Shown piece after piece: positions 1 through 13,400 of a stretch of 64,000 nt of DNA (its first letter is position 1; every line of letters starts with the position of its first letter). The position numbers were made by a program, and so were the translations under genes. This DNA is from Limnomonas spitsbergensis (lineage: Eukaryota > Chlorophyta > Chlorophyceae > Chlamydomonadales). The DNA lies in assembly GCA_037349105.1 (NCBI GenBank), contig JAYJMM010000026.1, positions 558,001-622,000 on the forward strand. The letters are read 5' to 3'. The notes beneath the pieces were generated by a model. That model ran no database searches and was not told where the DNA came from. It worked only from the letters and a program-made list of their open reading frames with translations.

Positions 1-47
1 AAATGCAGAGGCAAGCAAACACAGCATTGCTTACCATATTGAGTTAT

Positions 48-52
48 TTACA
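48..52 (-). promoter_or_regulatory. Possible TGTAA polyadenylation signal of the FAS1 gene
   Basis: On the minus strand this reads TGTAA, the usual polyadenylation signal of chlorophyte green algae. It lies about 350 bases beyond the FAS1 stop codon at 402-404. The signal is only five bases, so chance occurrence is quite possible. Confidence 0.35.
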
Positions 53-401
53 GTACTTAAAACTAGGCAAACGGCATCATCAAGCTGTCTCCTGTGGGCG
101 CTGTCGGTCTGAACGCCGGCGCCTAAGTTCCGGCGGGAAAAGGGACAAAGCAACGCTTGACATTTCTCTCCCTTGGCAGCCGGCTCACTTAGTCAACGCG
201 CCGGATCGCGCTGGACCGCTGAGCACGCTTTTACCGCAGCCTTCGTGAATTCCAAACAGCTGTTGCATGCCAACAGCTTCCTCATGGCCTACTGATCCAA
301 GCCAGGCCCTCTCTTCCTCTCAGCTCTGACTTGACATGGCAGTCAAGGTGCCACACCAACTCTTCCTCCTCACTGCCAAGCCACCACTGGAGGTGAAGGG
401 T

Positions 402-3400
402 CTAGGAGCTTGAGTAGGCCGGGTTTGCGCCCGCCATCAGTAGACCGTCGACCTCGTACATAGCAGCAGGCCCGATGTACGTGACCTCGCCAATCACGGC
501 TGCAACGCCTGAGGGGGACCTTAGTGTAATGGTGCCGGCCCTGTGAGGGAAGAAAGGAGGCGTGAGCGTCAACTAGCCTCAAAGGCAGCAGAGCAGACTT
601 GTGTTTAGGCATTAAACCCTCACCCAGAAACTCTCCCACTTGCCCTTGTGCACCCTAGGCACATCTCTCACATGACCTTGGAACCTCACCCTGCACGCTA
701 AATCTCGTAATGTTTCAATCATCCTTGTACACCCTAAACCCTTTTCATCTCTCACATGTCGTTGCGAACCAGGATGGTGGATGGCTTTCGTGTGGCGAGC
801 ACCAGCAGATCAGTCAGCTGCTCTGGCTGGTACGCAGCCCCGATGACGACAGTGTTGAGGAGGATGTTGCTGAGGTATGCACGGGGCTTGAGCAGCAGCT
901 TGGCAAAGGTCTTGAGGCCAAGCTGCTTGGCAGCCTTCTCCATGGCCTGTGGGAGAGGGGGATGAAGATGACGTTTTGTGAGAGGGGGGGTGAGAGATAT
1001 TTTTTGCAAAGCGTGGAGTTGAGATGGCCTGTGGAAAAAGGTGGACAGGGTTAGATGGTCTTTGAGTGCCAGCCATGTGTCAGTCAAATGCTGCCGAAGC
1101 TTGCACGCATGGAAATTGGAAATGCATGACTGTCGCTGCTCAGTGGCTGAGCCTCGGGAAAAGAGGACTCTGGCCATGCCTTCCGCCTGCACATGTCCCT
1201 GCTGAGAGGGATAAACTGATAAGCAGTGGCAGAACCCCGATGGCAGACACTCAGTGCCATATACCAGCTCTACACTAACTTCAAGAAATGAACGCCGTGT
1301 CGAGCCGCACGATAGGTAAACAACCTCTTGGTCGGCAGCACCGGGTAGGCTAACATGCAACAGTATTCATCTCAGTGTGCATCCCTTTTCACCCTTTGGC
1401 TGCTGGGGTTTCAGAGCGCACCATTCCACCCCTTGGCCGCCTGACGGCTGCAGCTTTCGGGACAAATCGTAACCAACGGCAAGTGGCCCAAGCTGCTGGA
1501 CTTGCTGCACCAGGCCCTGCTGGTGGCTAGTTATAAGACACCCTGAGAGAGACTCAGAGACCCCTCCGTGCAGCTTGCCCCCGTCTTACCGTGTTGGTAG
1601 CGGCAAACACGGTGTATGGCGTGTGTGCGAGCTCGAGCGTGTCCAGCAGGTCGCATTTTCTGGCAGCCAGGTAGAACATCTTGAGGTTGGGCTGCGTCTG
1701 GATGTAGGCGAGGATGGTTGGGGGCACAGCGTCCGGGATGGGCTGGGGGAAGGGCCCGATGATGGGGGAGAACCTGGGGCCCAGGGCCTTGTTGATGACA
1801 TTGACCAATCCCTGCAGAGGCAGGCGGTGATCATTTCAGCGTGCTACACCTAAGCCATAACCCGGCATTTTAGGGTGCTTCAGTTACCATTTAACCTGGC
1901 GATTTTGTGCTTCACCTAAAATGTGGCCGGCTAGGCTTGGTGCAGCCCAGCTGCTTGGGCCATTGGCCGGTCAAGGTTTGTTCCCCAGTGGTGGCTGCCC
2001 GGCACTATCCTGTCCTGCCCTGATAGTCTGGTATTGTTTTAGTGCGCGTTAATCCAAATTCAGGGTGTCACCGGGCGGCCGCCACTGGGCCCACGCTCCC
2101 ACAGGGACCCAACCTTGTCCAACCTACACAGCGGGTGACCTTAGCAACTGGGGTTGTTTCACCATGCACAACCTGGCCTTAGGCCAGGTGGTCGCTGAAG
2201 CACACTGAAGCAAAGACTGGATCGGTGGCTGCTACACGTGCCCACCCTGAGGTTGAGACTTGGTGGCTACTACACGTGCCCAGGTGGTCGCTGAAGCACA
2301 CTGAAGTAAAGACAGGGCTGCTACACGTGCCCACACTGAAGTAAAGACAGGGCTGCTAAACGTGCCCACACTGAAGTAAAGACAGGGCTGCTAAACGTAC
2401 CCAACTGCCCACCTTGTCTGTCCTTATGTCCTGGCGGCCGCTGAACACGGCTTCGTTTGTGTAGCCCTTGACATAGAAGTAGTTTCTGCAGTGTGGGGGG
2501 GTGCCTTGGGTCAGTCAAGGCCAGGCAGGTCAAGGATTCAGGAATGACTGGGGGGGGGCTCTACTCTCTCCTGGTCTGCACTTTGAGGCCTTTTCAAAAA
2601 AAGCTACCGCTGGATCGCTTTAAATCTATAGCAACAAGAAAGGCTTAGGGTTCAGGACGAGTGTTTAGGTAAGTGCGTGCCAAATCACCTCTGGCAGGCT
2701 TCTAGCCAGCCAGCACTGAGCTGATAGGGACCAAAGCTTGACCGCTGGACAAAGCAGCAGGGCTTGCTGCACCAAGCCCTGCCCGCTGCAGCTGAGGTGC
2801 AACTAGAGCAACCTTAAATAAACATTGTTGAGCACGAAATATTGACGCAGCTCAGGGACATCAGACATGAGATTCGATGGTGCCCTGGATCACTGCGGGG
2901 GGGGCACCACACAGTGTGGAACTCACCCGAGCCCCCCTTCATTTTTCGCCTCTCCGACCAGCAGACCCTGGTCCTGGAGCGCAGTGAAAGCGGACGTGGG
3001 TTCGAAAGATAGGTCGCTGGTGCGGATGATCAGTGTGGGCACAAGGTGGTACCTGTGTGGGGGGGGAGGTTGTGTGACATCATTGATGTGTGGGAGTATG
3101 GGGGGAAGCAGACAGGGTTGGGTGTTGGACGCGGTGTTGCAGGGAGTGCATGGAATTCTGGCTGGGCTTGGGTCAGGACATGGTGCTGGGAGTGCTGGTG
3201 GGTAGGACACAATACTGAGGGGAGTGCTGGCTGTTGGCGCTCTCTGATTCAAGCAAGGAAGATGGAGGGAATATGGCTGCAAGAGGTCTTATCTGTTGTG
3301 AGGGTCGTTGAAATTAATGAGGATGTCTGGAGTACAGGTAAACAGTGATAGGACAGGAATGTAGGTAATTTTAATTGGCATTGTCTTGACCTTGGCGCCT

Positions 3401-5029
3401 GGCAGTACCGGATGCAACAAGCAAACAGGGGAGAATAAAACCAACTAAAGGAAGGATTGCGTTTGTGTGCAATTATTTGACACTCATGCCTGTCAGACGG
3501 GAATCATCGCCCTGTGTTGCATTTTACAATGCTGCAGTGCTGCAGTGCAGTGGGACATGGCAGTTAAAAGGTTGCTTCAGTTACAACGTGGCCTGTCGCC
3601 GGCAGGGCTTGGCACAGCGAGCCCTGCCGAATGAGCCACCGACTTAAGGTGAAGGTTGGGTCCAGAGGTGGCCGCCCAGCGACCGCCTGACCAAGGTAGT
3701 TTGGTGCGCCCTGAGAAAAACACTGGTGACCTTGGTAGGTGGATGGGGCACATTGGCTGACTTACATGACCAGCGCCCTGCTGAGGATGGGATTCTTGAG
3801 AATGTCCGGCATGGTCATGGTCAGGGTGAACATGATAATGTCCCAGCCCTGTGCAATCAGGGAGCAGCAGCCAGCAGGCCACACATAGGCTTTAGGAGGG
3901 GCAGGCATAGCAGCCAGCAGCCCAGCAGGGGCACACATAGGCTAAAGGAGGTCAGGGCGTGGAGGGAAAGAGACTGTTCGGGTGAATGGGTCGTGTGCAG
4001 CAGCATATATTTGAGGTCGGACGCCGTGGCTGAGCCAGCGATGTGACTGGAAAATGGCGGCAGCGGCTGGTCAGAAGAGGATTGGCGAACACACGTGAGG
4101 ATTTGGTAGTTTAGGGTGCATGAGGTGATAATCGCACACACAGACGGGAAAACTGTCCGTTTTGACTAGGAATTGGCAGTTATACACACTAGAGGGGATG
4201 GGCAGTTAAGCACACACACAGGCGATGGGCACTGAGGGGAGAGGAGGATAGGGTCTCTAGATCATAATTGTTGAGGACAGTGCCATCCTTTGATCCCATC
4301 AAAGCCTCTGGGAAAGGTAACTAGGTGAGCGTCCAAGCCTCCAAGGATGGGCTGTGCTGCTCAAAATAGCGTGGGCGGGGAGGTAGTATGGAAGTATGAC
4401 ATCTGATTTCAAAAATATGTGACGCTGACTGGGACGCTGACGGAGGAGGCAGGGCGTCGCTGTCAGCGTCTCTGTTGCGATCTGGCAGTCCCCAAAGCTA
4501 TGCGAGTCCGGCTGGCACTGGCGTTTCGGCCCCAGGTGAGAAGAAACGGGTCTCTAGGCCTCAATCCCTGCTGTCGTGACTCGCATGGTGTAATTCGGAC
4601 CTCGCCATGCCCTGACAGAAGGAGTCAGATCGCTCTTCTGCTGCAGCCCAATTAAATAGCGCACCTCCTCCACTGGTAGGAAGGCAGTGCCTTCCCAAGG
4701 GCCCGTTAGCGACACGCCTCCCGCTTGGGCCATCCGTTGGAACGTGACCAGCTTCAGGTCAGCCACAGCGGTCGCAACATCAGGGTAAAGCCCGTGCACG
4801 CTGGTGGTCGCCAGCACTGTGGAAGATAACACTGATAGCTGTCAGCATAAATTGAGGAAGAAATAGAGGCAGATGAGGGAGTAACCGAAAGGGATGTATC
4901 GACAGCTGGCAAGGTGCAAGCGCGTTTGGGCTGAAGGTGGCGGATAGAAAGATAGAAAGGGAAGTCGTGTGCCATGTTTGCGCCCCCCTTACCTGCCAGC
5001 AGCAGCGTTGACAGCAAGAGGGTTGCCAT
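402..5029 (-). CDS. Secreted protein with two fasciclin (FAS1) domains
   Basis: Eight-exon gene, complement of 402-540, 756-946, 1590-1811, 2413-2485, 2930-3052, 3766-3848, 4665-4816 and 4993-5029. All junctions are GT-AG and every phase matches, giving about 339 residues. The N-terminus (MATLLLSTLLLAV...) is a hydrophobic signal peptide of about 21 residues. FAS1 domain 1 spans roughly residues 30-165 and has the family's YHLVP motif near residue 92. Domain 2 spans roughly 185-335 with TPYTVFAATNT near 220-230 and ends VDGLLM. FAS1 domains mediate cell adhesion and matrix binding; volvocine algae use them in the extracellular matrix (Algal-CAM). I infer an extracellular or wall protein. It lacks a visible C-terminal membrane anchor. 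The second exon ends at a GTGCGC donor, weaker than the others. Stop codon is TAG. Confidence 0.85.
1930..2015 (+). repeat. Dispersed SINE/MITE-like element, partial copy
   Basis: Lies in a FAS1 intron. It carries the shared core: a 'GCTGCTTGGGCCA' block, then 'GGTCAAGGTTTG', then 'GGTGGCTGCCCGGC'. The same ordered blocks recur at many places in this window. Confidence 0.6.
2695..2815 (-). repeat. Dispersed SINE/MITE-like element, diverged copy
   Basis: In a FAS1 intron. Reverse-orientation copy, recognised by 'AGCTTGACCG', an AGCAGGGCTTGCTGCACCA block and a closing GCAGCTGA. More diverged than the copies at 16600 and 21555. Confidence 0.5.
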
Positions 5030-5262
5030 GGCTACCAGATGTGACCGAGTCTTTGCTATGAATTATATTTTATGAAGGGGATTCGCTACGCACGTTAAAT
5101 ATACTGAATTCAATATTATGGGGTGTGCGCAGGTTGGAATCGATGCCTCTGAAACCGACTGCGAGTGTGAGCGGTAGTATGGCTGCTCGTGCTCGCCCTA
5201 TGTTCAACCATGGATATTGATATACAAGTGTGAATATCCGTGTCATGTACAGACTCATAGTC

Positions 5263-6005
5263 AATAACGTTTCACCTCTGGGCCCGCTCAAAGCTCGGCT
5301 GCGTGGGCGCCCAACTGTTCAGAAGGGAGAAAAGAAGAAACTAACAGGAAGAGGGGGGGAAAGGAACAAAAGGAGAGGCCGGGAAGGCAAAGAAGAATAA
5401 GTCCGACACCTGAGTTCCAATAGAGAGTAGCCCAGAACAAAGCCTCTCAAAAAAAAGGCCACAAAAGAAAGCGTATCCCACCCCTGCTTGGCCGCGAGGG
5501 CGCCCCACAGGTCAGAAGGGAGAAGAGAAGAAACTAAAAAGGGGGCAAACAACAACAACAACAACAAACAAAAAGGACCAAAAGAGAAGGCCGGCAAGGC
5601 AAACAACACCGGCGCCTCAGAATCCCTAGAGACTAACCCTCAGCAATGCCCACAGCACAGTCCACAAAGCAAGTACATCCCACCCCTGCTTAGCCTGGTA
5701 CAGCTGGTGGAACTTAATGGCAGCGCCCGGAGGACCTACCCACCCCCGCTTCCGTAACCGCTCCCTGACACTAGGGCACTGGAAGCACACATGAAGCGCA
5801 TCCCCCACCTGCCTGCTATCCCCCCGTGCCTAACACCGCTGGCAGCAGCGTGCCTCTTGCCGCTGACCGTTGCGCCGTCCTCTGGTATCAGCCGTGCTGA
5901 TCGCAGTCGCAAATTTATGCGCACACAAGCACACTCCCTCTGGCTAGTACGGCTCTTGGCTTGCGCTGGCACGGCACCCGTGGTCTGGAACCAGGCGCGG
6001 TAAGT
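5263..6005 (-). mobile_element. LINE 3' end fragment (C-terminal domain plus tail)
   Basis: On the minus strand this holds the end of a non-LTR retrotransposon ORF: an arginine-rich 'CVRINLRLR' stretch, then a zinc-knuckle region that can be read across frames, then the GWD...LWTVLWAL segment. A long pyrimidine-rich 3' tail follows and ends in the family tip (GCGCCCA...GGGCCC...CCTCTGGG) near 5263-5300. It is interrupted by frameshifts. The partner copy at 6086-6960 faces the other way, so the two 3' tips point outwards. Inactive fragment. Confidence 0.75.
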
Positions 6006-6085
6006 CGAGCTTAATCTATACCCCCTGCTGTAACTAACTTTCGAAACCTGAGAAAACTGCATGATGTGAGGATCTCACTGCACAG

Positions 6086-6960
6086 GGCGCAATTGGTGCA
6101 GGGAATTGCTAGGTGCTTTGGAGGAGCCAGCTGGAGCTGGGATCAGCCGTCCCAAAACTGCGTCAGACAGCGACTGACCTGCAGCCGCGACCTGTCCCAG
6201 AGGTGCTAGCGCTAGTTGATGCAGCATACGAGCGGGCGCAGCAGGATGCAGCTGGCAGAGGGGACCCCAGAGATCCTGCCACTGAACACCGGTCTACGGC
6301 GGCCTACCGCACCTGGATTGAGTCTACGGCTGGCGCAGGCCAGGCGCCGCACCAGTCGAAGGGAGTGTGCTTGCGTGCGCAAGAACTTGAGGCTGCGGCT
6401 CGGCGCCGTCAGCACAGCTGACACTCGAGGACGGCGCAACTGTCAGCAGCGTGACGGACGGTGCTGCCAACGGTGTTGGGCAAGGGGAGATGGCGAGCAT
6501 GTGGAGGATGCGCTGCGGTGGATGCGCTGTGGAGGATGCGCTGCTTCCAGTGCCCTAGCGTGAAGGAGAGGCTTAGGGAGAGAGGTTGGGCAGGCCCCCC
6601 AGAAGGCGCCACAGGCTTTCAACAGTTGTACCAGGGCAGGCTTGGATGGGAGGCTCCGACTTTTGTTGAGGACGTCGTTCGCTCTGTTGAGGCCTAGTTT
6701 CGTTGTTTTTTCTTTGCCTTCTTCGAGAATAGGCTTGAGAGGGGCAAGGTTTACTTCAGGCTGCCTTTTCCTTTGGGGGGGGAGGGGGGTAGTTATTTCC
6801 TTTGTTTTCTTCTCCTTCTTTTCCTCTTGACTCGAGTTTCTTTCCTTCCAACGAGACAGCTGGGCGTCCACGCGGCCGAGCCTTTTTGAACCGGGCCCAC
6901 AGGTGTTATGTCATTGACTGCGCAGGGCAGGGTGGGGCCTTTCCAGCGCCCCCCTGTGCA
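6086..6960 (+). mobile_element. LINE 3' end fragment (C-terminal domain plus tail)
   Basis: Plus-strand copy of the same LINE family. It begins with the block encoding ELGSAVPKL, continues through LVDAAYERA and DPRDPATEHRS, then a frameshifted RCCQRC...FQCPSV zinc-knuckle region, and ends in the shared tip at about 6845-6925. The tip is diverged (GGTGTTATGTCATTGAC). No reverse transcriptase core is present, so it is a 5'-truncated remnant. Confidence 0.75.
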
Positions 6961-7487
6961 TAGTCAACGGACGACGTTAAGTACCCGGTCAAACTAGGGG
7001 GGGTCTAAGCTCTTCCAAAACACGATTGGTTTGGTTAAGAAACCAATCTATCCACCCAAAGGCCATGTGAAACGGATGGGTTTTAGAGAGGTAGAGGACT
7101 GAAGGTGATGGGGCCCCCTATTTTTTCGCCCCCCCCCCAATCCCCCCCCCTGTCGTGCTGGTATGCGTTTTTTCATGCACGGGAGTTGGGACGAGGCATT
7201 ATTCCCTCTTTTGTTCGGACTGCCGATATTGAAATGGACAGTTCTTTGAATAGAGTGGTCAGCTCAGGGCTACCAGGTCTCTCTTAAGGAAACGAATTCA
7301 GGTAACAACCAAAAACAATGGTACACCGTGACAGCAGTACACTAGGACAGCCATACATGACGTTTGTATGAAGATATTTTCAAACGTCGTGACAATGCCC
7401 TCATCCCCACGAGCCCCCTGTCAACACAGGTGTTCAATAGCCCGCCCCCAGCCCTGCCCTGCCCCCAGCCCAACTTCCCTCCTTGTT
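6961..7487. other. Spacer: SART1 3' flank and untranslated region
   Basis: No gene recognised. The segment lies between the LINE fragment and the SART1 stop codon and probably holds the SART1 3' UTR. It contains homopolymer C runs near 7130-7150. No TGTAA signal on the SART1 strand was seen. Confidence 0.4.
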
Positions 7488-10400
7488 CTACTTTGCTCCG
7501 CCCAGCGGGTTCGAGCTCGTCACGCCCAGCATTGCCTCCACCTTCCGGTCCCCCAACAGCGGTGTCAGCCCCCCAGTGAGTGCAGCCCCCAGGCTGACCG
7601 AGGCCCGGCTGCCCTCCCGCTGCTTTTTGGTCCCGGCTAGCGAAGGCCGGCTCGGAGGCGGCGGCATGACGCCCTTCGCTGCCGCCATGGTCTCCTTGGA
7701 GCCCTTGCCGGTCAACACGAGGAACGGCTGCGCGGCACGCTCTTGGATCTTGAGCATCTTTGCTGCCTCGGCCGCACCCTGCTCGCTGGCCGCGGCTTTC
7801 TTGATGGCAATCTCCATCCTGGCCTGTTTCAACTTCTTCTCAATCTTGTTCTTGGACGGCCCCTGGTGGCGCAGTAATGAAAGAGACGGTCAGAAAAACA
7901 GAAGGCTTTGAACAGGGGCGAGTGGGTGACAGGGTGACGGGTCAAATATGCAAGCTTTCTTTGTTTAGCGATCATTGCCAGATCAGGCTTGCTCCTCCTC
8001 TTCATTCCCCCTTAGCAGCCCTCAGCGAGGACTTCATGAACATTAAGATTGGAGAAGAATTGCCCCCGCCTAAAATGCATGTCCCCCCCTCCCTCACCTT
8101 GCCGTGGAAGTCATAGCACAGCTCCCGAAAGCTCTCCTTGGGCGTCTTGACACGGCCAAACTCGTCCTTGCGTGTGAGCGCCGCCTCCACGCTGCGTGCG
8201 ATGCGCTCCTCATGGCACCCCCCTGTGAACACATCCTCCAGACCTTGGAGCGCGACTTTGCTCTTGTCGCTGTTGCGCCCGGCCCAAACCTGCCGCTCCT
8301 GCAGAGAGCCCTTGTCCTTGAGCTGGGCCAGCACGCCCGACAGGCCTGCAGGGTGCAGGTAAGGAGCCGTGAGGGGAAGTGGACAGGGGCAGGGCAGGGC
8401 TACGTGATAAACGAGTGGTGGGAGGAGAGGGGAGGAGAAATGAAAAAGGGCAGGGCGGAAAGGCAAGTTAAATAAGGGGTGCGGAGGGGAGGGGAGGTAT
8501 ACAAAGGAGATGTAAGAAGTAAAGTAAGGGAGATGAACAAAGGGTGAAAGGGAGGACAGGGGAGGAAAGCAGGGTGACAAATTATCAGATGTGCTGCTGC
8601 GCAGCACGAAAAATGGCAGATCAGTCGGGTACCGTATGTGACTTTCCAGAGGGCAGGTGCAGGTGCGCACTGGGTCACCTGGACCCCATGCAACCCCCCT
8701 TGCCATGTTACAGGATTTCAAATTATTTGTCACAACTCTGTCGGTGGCCAGGTGCGTGTTCGTAATGATACGCATCGAATTGCGCATAGAGAAGTGAAGT
8801 TGCAGCTGTCGCGTGACACCTCACGGCATCCGCTGTGAGATCCAGCCTTGGTAGCTGAATTTCTTATCTCTTCACCTCGGCCTTCGAGCTCCGAGAGGAA
8901 TAAACTTAATAATTACAGCCGGTTAATTTGCGCTGTAGCGCATTAAGTTTCCGGGACGTTCCAGAAACATCAGGCGGACGGACTGACAGACACGGGGTGA
9001 CCCCAGCGACCTTCGGTCGCCCGGGGGCCTCTGCCGGAAAAGGGGAGGGAAGGGGACGGTGAACAGAGGGAAGATGTAGTATCCAAGGTGCGCTACTCCG
9101 GCGGCCAGAAGCCATCCTGCAATCGTAGGCCATCCGTAACTCCCACAGGCCTTCCCGTGAAGCAGAGGCCGGCCAAACAATTTTTACCATGCATGCAGCA
9201 AGGGCCACTCCTCTCTCATGGCTATACTGTTGCCTGGGAGAGCCTAGGGGAGCCCCAAAACAGGGTGAGTAGTGTAGGAGGGGGTATTCAGGGTCGGCCA
9301 GCTGAAAGAACAGACAGGCCCGAATGGCGGCTACCCTGTCAGGGGCTTTGCTGCATGCCCCCAGGACACTACCACGATCAAGGCTGAGGGAGGGAAGAGG
9401 GGGCTCCTGGACAAGTCAGGGATGGGGGCAAGGGAGGACTCTTTATTCATATCTTAGTGCCAAGTATTAATACATTGATCGTGTCCAGTTTTTTTAGCGG
9501 TTACTGGTTACGAGTTGTAACTAAAGTGGTAACCAAACAATTAATTTGGCGAAGCCGAGGTTCAGTAGCGCGATAACGAAAATCAAAGAAAACAATTAGG
9601 TTTGGGAAAATTTTGGCGCCTGCGGCGCTCTCTTCACCAAGAACACCATCAGAACTCACTTCTTCTTCTAACCAAAATCAATTGAAGAAACCCTGATCTT
9701 GTCCGCAGAGCCTGACCTCGTGTCAGTGACTCGTCTTCAGGGGTTCTTTCTGTAGTTTGGCCACGGCCCAGCTACATGTCAGCTTCCTCCTGGACTACAG
9801 CCACAGGCCCCACGTGCGGCCAGGCCCACCCTGCTATGGCCTGTGTCTGTAAGTCGGTCAAGTTTTGCCCCAAACGGGCTTTCGGCCTGCCAGAGGTGGA
9901 CCTGTAGCAAAAAGGGTAATTAACACCGCTATGCTCACCTTTGCTCAACTGGTGCATTGACGCAGGAGCCTGAACCAGAACCCTTCACCCTAAACCAGGA
10001 CCAGTCCATGCCTCTCCGCACCTTCACAAGTGTGGGGGTTTCGTTGCCAGAGCTCTCAACCCTAACCCCTCAAGCATAGCCAATTCATGGCCCTCCTCAC
10101 CTTTGCCAAATTGGGACTGCGTTGCGACGCTCTCAGAGGCGTCGTAGTTCTCCACCTCCCGCCGCCTCTGGTTGTCACCGCCACGCTTGCGGGACTTGGC
10201 CGCCGGCTGCTCGCCTGCCTCGGGTTGCTCGCCCTCTTCCTCACCATCCTCCTCCTCGCTGGCGGCCGTCCACCTGCGGCAGCGGATGCGGCAGGGCAGG
10301 GAGCAGGCCAGGGTTGAGTAGGGTCCAGGTTGGGTTTAAGCAGGGTTCATAGTATGGGGTTAAGTAGTGCAGCAGAGTCTGAAATTGTGGGATGATTGGG

Positions 10401-13400
10401 GTTCATATTTTGGAGCGTAATCGTGTTCATACATAAGTAGGGTTCGGGGTTTAAGAGGGTTTGTAGTTTGGGGTTGAAAAGAGAGCATACTTTGGGGTAT
10501 GGCAATAGTTTTCATACTTTTGAGGGAAGATTTGGGGTTGAGCAGGGTTCATAATTTGGGGTAAAGTAGAAAGCATAGTTTAGGGGGTTAAGAGCTTGGG
10601 AGGAAAAGGAGATAATATCAGCCCAAGCCCTGGCACTGTCCTAAGGGTGTTTGTTTTACAACTCCCTAGCTCAGATCCATTCAAAAGGTATCTCTGCCAA
10701 GCATGGGTGCGCGCTCTCCCGCCGCTGCAGGAGAAAGCTCAGGGACACAAGTGTGTGTGAGACTAGGGTCTGAGATACAAGGATTTGAGAGCCCCCCCTA
10801 ATAATGGCTGGGTAGGCAAGGACGGGTCCCGGGGTGAAGGGCTGAGGGTTTAATAAACCTCTTGCAGTGGCAAGGTTTCAAAAGCTCCAAAGCCCAGGCC
10901 CCAGACTCCAGTCAACAGGCCAAGGCACGCACCCTCAGATCCTGCTGGTGCCCGTCCTGCGCTAGCTCCGGGTTCAGGGTTAAATGTCAAGGTTTCAGGA
11001 TCAAGACCCCCTCCTAGCAGCGTACACCTCTCGATCCCGCCCTTAGTCTTGTCGTGCCAGTTCTGCATAAAATGTGTCAAGATTGGGACCCCTCCCCTCC
11101 CCATACAACCCACACTGTCTGATCTGCCCTAACACTTCTTGTGCTAGTTTCGAGTTGATGGGTGAGGGCTCAGGTTTCAGGGCTCAGAGATCGACGCCAA
11201 GGTTCCGAAATCGAGAACCCCTCCCCTCTGGCAACTCGCTTCTCCCTATCCTGCCCTGCCCTAGCTCAGAGAGCTCATTAGCTCAGGGTTGATGGCCAAG
11301 GTTCCAGGGTCGAGCACCCCTCCCCCTCGAGCAAGCTTGACCTGCCGATCCCGCCCTTGCGCGCCCTGCGAGAAGTCGTCCCGTCCATGTCCTCATCATC
11401 GTCCTCATTGAGGTCCCTGCTTGCAGGCCGCCTGGGGCGCGCACTGGCTAACCCATGGACGTCGCCTGGAGCGGCCGCGACCTCCCCGGGCTCCTCCTCC
11501 TTCTTGAGCGCAATGTTGGAAACAAAGTCCATGGAGTCATTGAACATGAGGCCTGCACGTGCGGCAGCAGCGTTAATTGTTTCAGGCTGCAGAGGTGGGG
11601 CGGTTTGGAGCTTCTTGTGCTCTGAGGCCCTCTCACTAGCGCTGTTTCCCCCAGCTGCTTTCCCAGGCAGAGTCCACCATTGGTAGGCTTCCCGTGGCCG
11701 ACAGATACTCCTTTGTAGACGAATATGGACCGGCCTACAGCTAGCGGCCCAAGCAACATGGCTGGCCACAACTAGGGCCTTCCGTCGCATGCCAGAGCCT
11801 AGCTGGTCAGCGGCTGAGTCACACAAACACACACATGAGAGTGTGGCATTGCACGAGACATGCGCTCACAGGTGCAAGACGTTGGACAACCAGTCTGTGC
11901 ATGACAGCGGGGTGGGTGCAATGTTTTTGGCAGCAGAAGGTAGATATAACTTTAAAGTAGGGGTGCAGGGGGGGGATTGTACATTCCTGCCCCTCCTCCT
12001 TTATTTCAAAGCACCTGGCGACGAAAGGTAGGAAGAGGCGCAGTGGGCAAAGGGAGAGCTCGTCTTCAAAGTTGACAGAAGGAGTCATTTAGACCCTCTA
12101 TAGGCATCTACCCCACATAACTAAGCCATTTTACTAACTATAATATCGAGATTCTTACCTGCCCTGCTCTCATCCTTCACACGGCCAGCCCCGCCGGTTC
12201 CCGTCCCTCCCTGACGGATATCTTCCTTAATCCGCGCCTCCTCCTCCTCCCGCTTCATCGCCGACGAGGCTGCCAGGCCGGCCAGGCTGCTGCCCGGCAC
12301 GCCACCGCCACCGGACGAAGCCAGCACAGCAGCAGAACCTGTAACAGAGCTCGAGGGATCGCCTCCAGCCTCACTAGGCTCCTCTTTCACGCGTGCTGCT
12401 GCTGCTGCTGCGGCGGCTGCTGCCATGCGCCTGGCACGCTCCAGGCTCATTTGCAACTCCCTGTCCACCTCATCCCCGGAGCCCTCGCCTTCCTCCTCCC
12501 CTCCTTCCTGGCCGGAAGACGGGTCCTGCTGCAGCTCACCGCCCTCACTGTGCTTGCCTGCAGGGTAGAGTACTGGAGTCGTCAAAGGTTACGGGGGAAA
12601 CTGGACCCCACAACCTATACTGACTGGAGTCGGGCAAAAGTTGCATTTGCACGTGGGGATCTACAAGTGGGATCGGAAGTGGGAAAAGGCTGCAGCTCAC
12701 AGCCTTCACTGCCTTCCCTGCAGAGTCACACCATCGAAGGTTGCACAAAAAAAGCTGAACCCCATACGGCCATATCCTAAATCGACTTCCACTCTCAGCC
12801 TTGCGAAGGTCGCATTTGCATGAGGGGGCCTGGGGTCGGGGTGGATGGGGGAAGGCTGGAGGGGTGGAGGGGGGCTGGGGTCGAGATGCAGCTCACGCAA
12901 GACCCCCCTCATACATGCTCGCCCCCCACCCCCTACACACCCCTCCGACTCACTCACAGACTCACACACCAGAAGGATGTCCTGCTTTTTATGTGAGGAT
13001 TCGTTTGAAGTGTGGGGCGAAACTACCGGTACCTAGAGAAGTTAGCAACTCTGTAGAGGGAACAAACAAATCCCCCCCCGGAAAAATCCTTCCCTAGATA
13101 CCGGTCCCGGCAGACTTCCCTGGGAACCCGTATTGCCTTTCAAAAACAAAATAGTCAACAGGACCTGGTAGACAATACATCAGAGTTCAAGGTTCCTCCT
13201 CCCATAACCCGTCCCCTGTAACCCCTCACCCATTACGACAGCCTTTTTAGCGCCTGCCGCCGCCGTTGCCGGCTTGAGCGCCAAGCTGGCCCAGTTGCTC
13301 TTCTCTAGCGCCGCGTCGAAGCGGGCACGTTTCTCGATCCGGCCGGACGCCTCGACCTGCTCAGCCCGCTCCCGAGCCGTGGCCCGGCCGCCCCGCGTGC

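Noticed and set aside
10330..10600. Interstitial telomere-like sequence
   Set aside because: G-rich motifs are present but there is no regular TTTAGGG or TTTTAGGG period.
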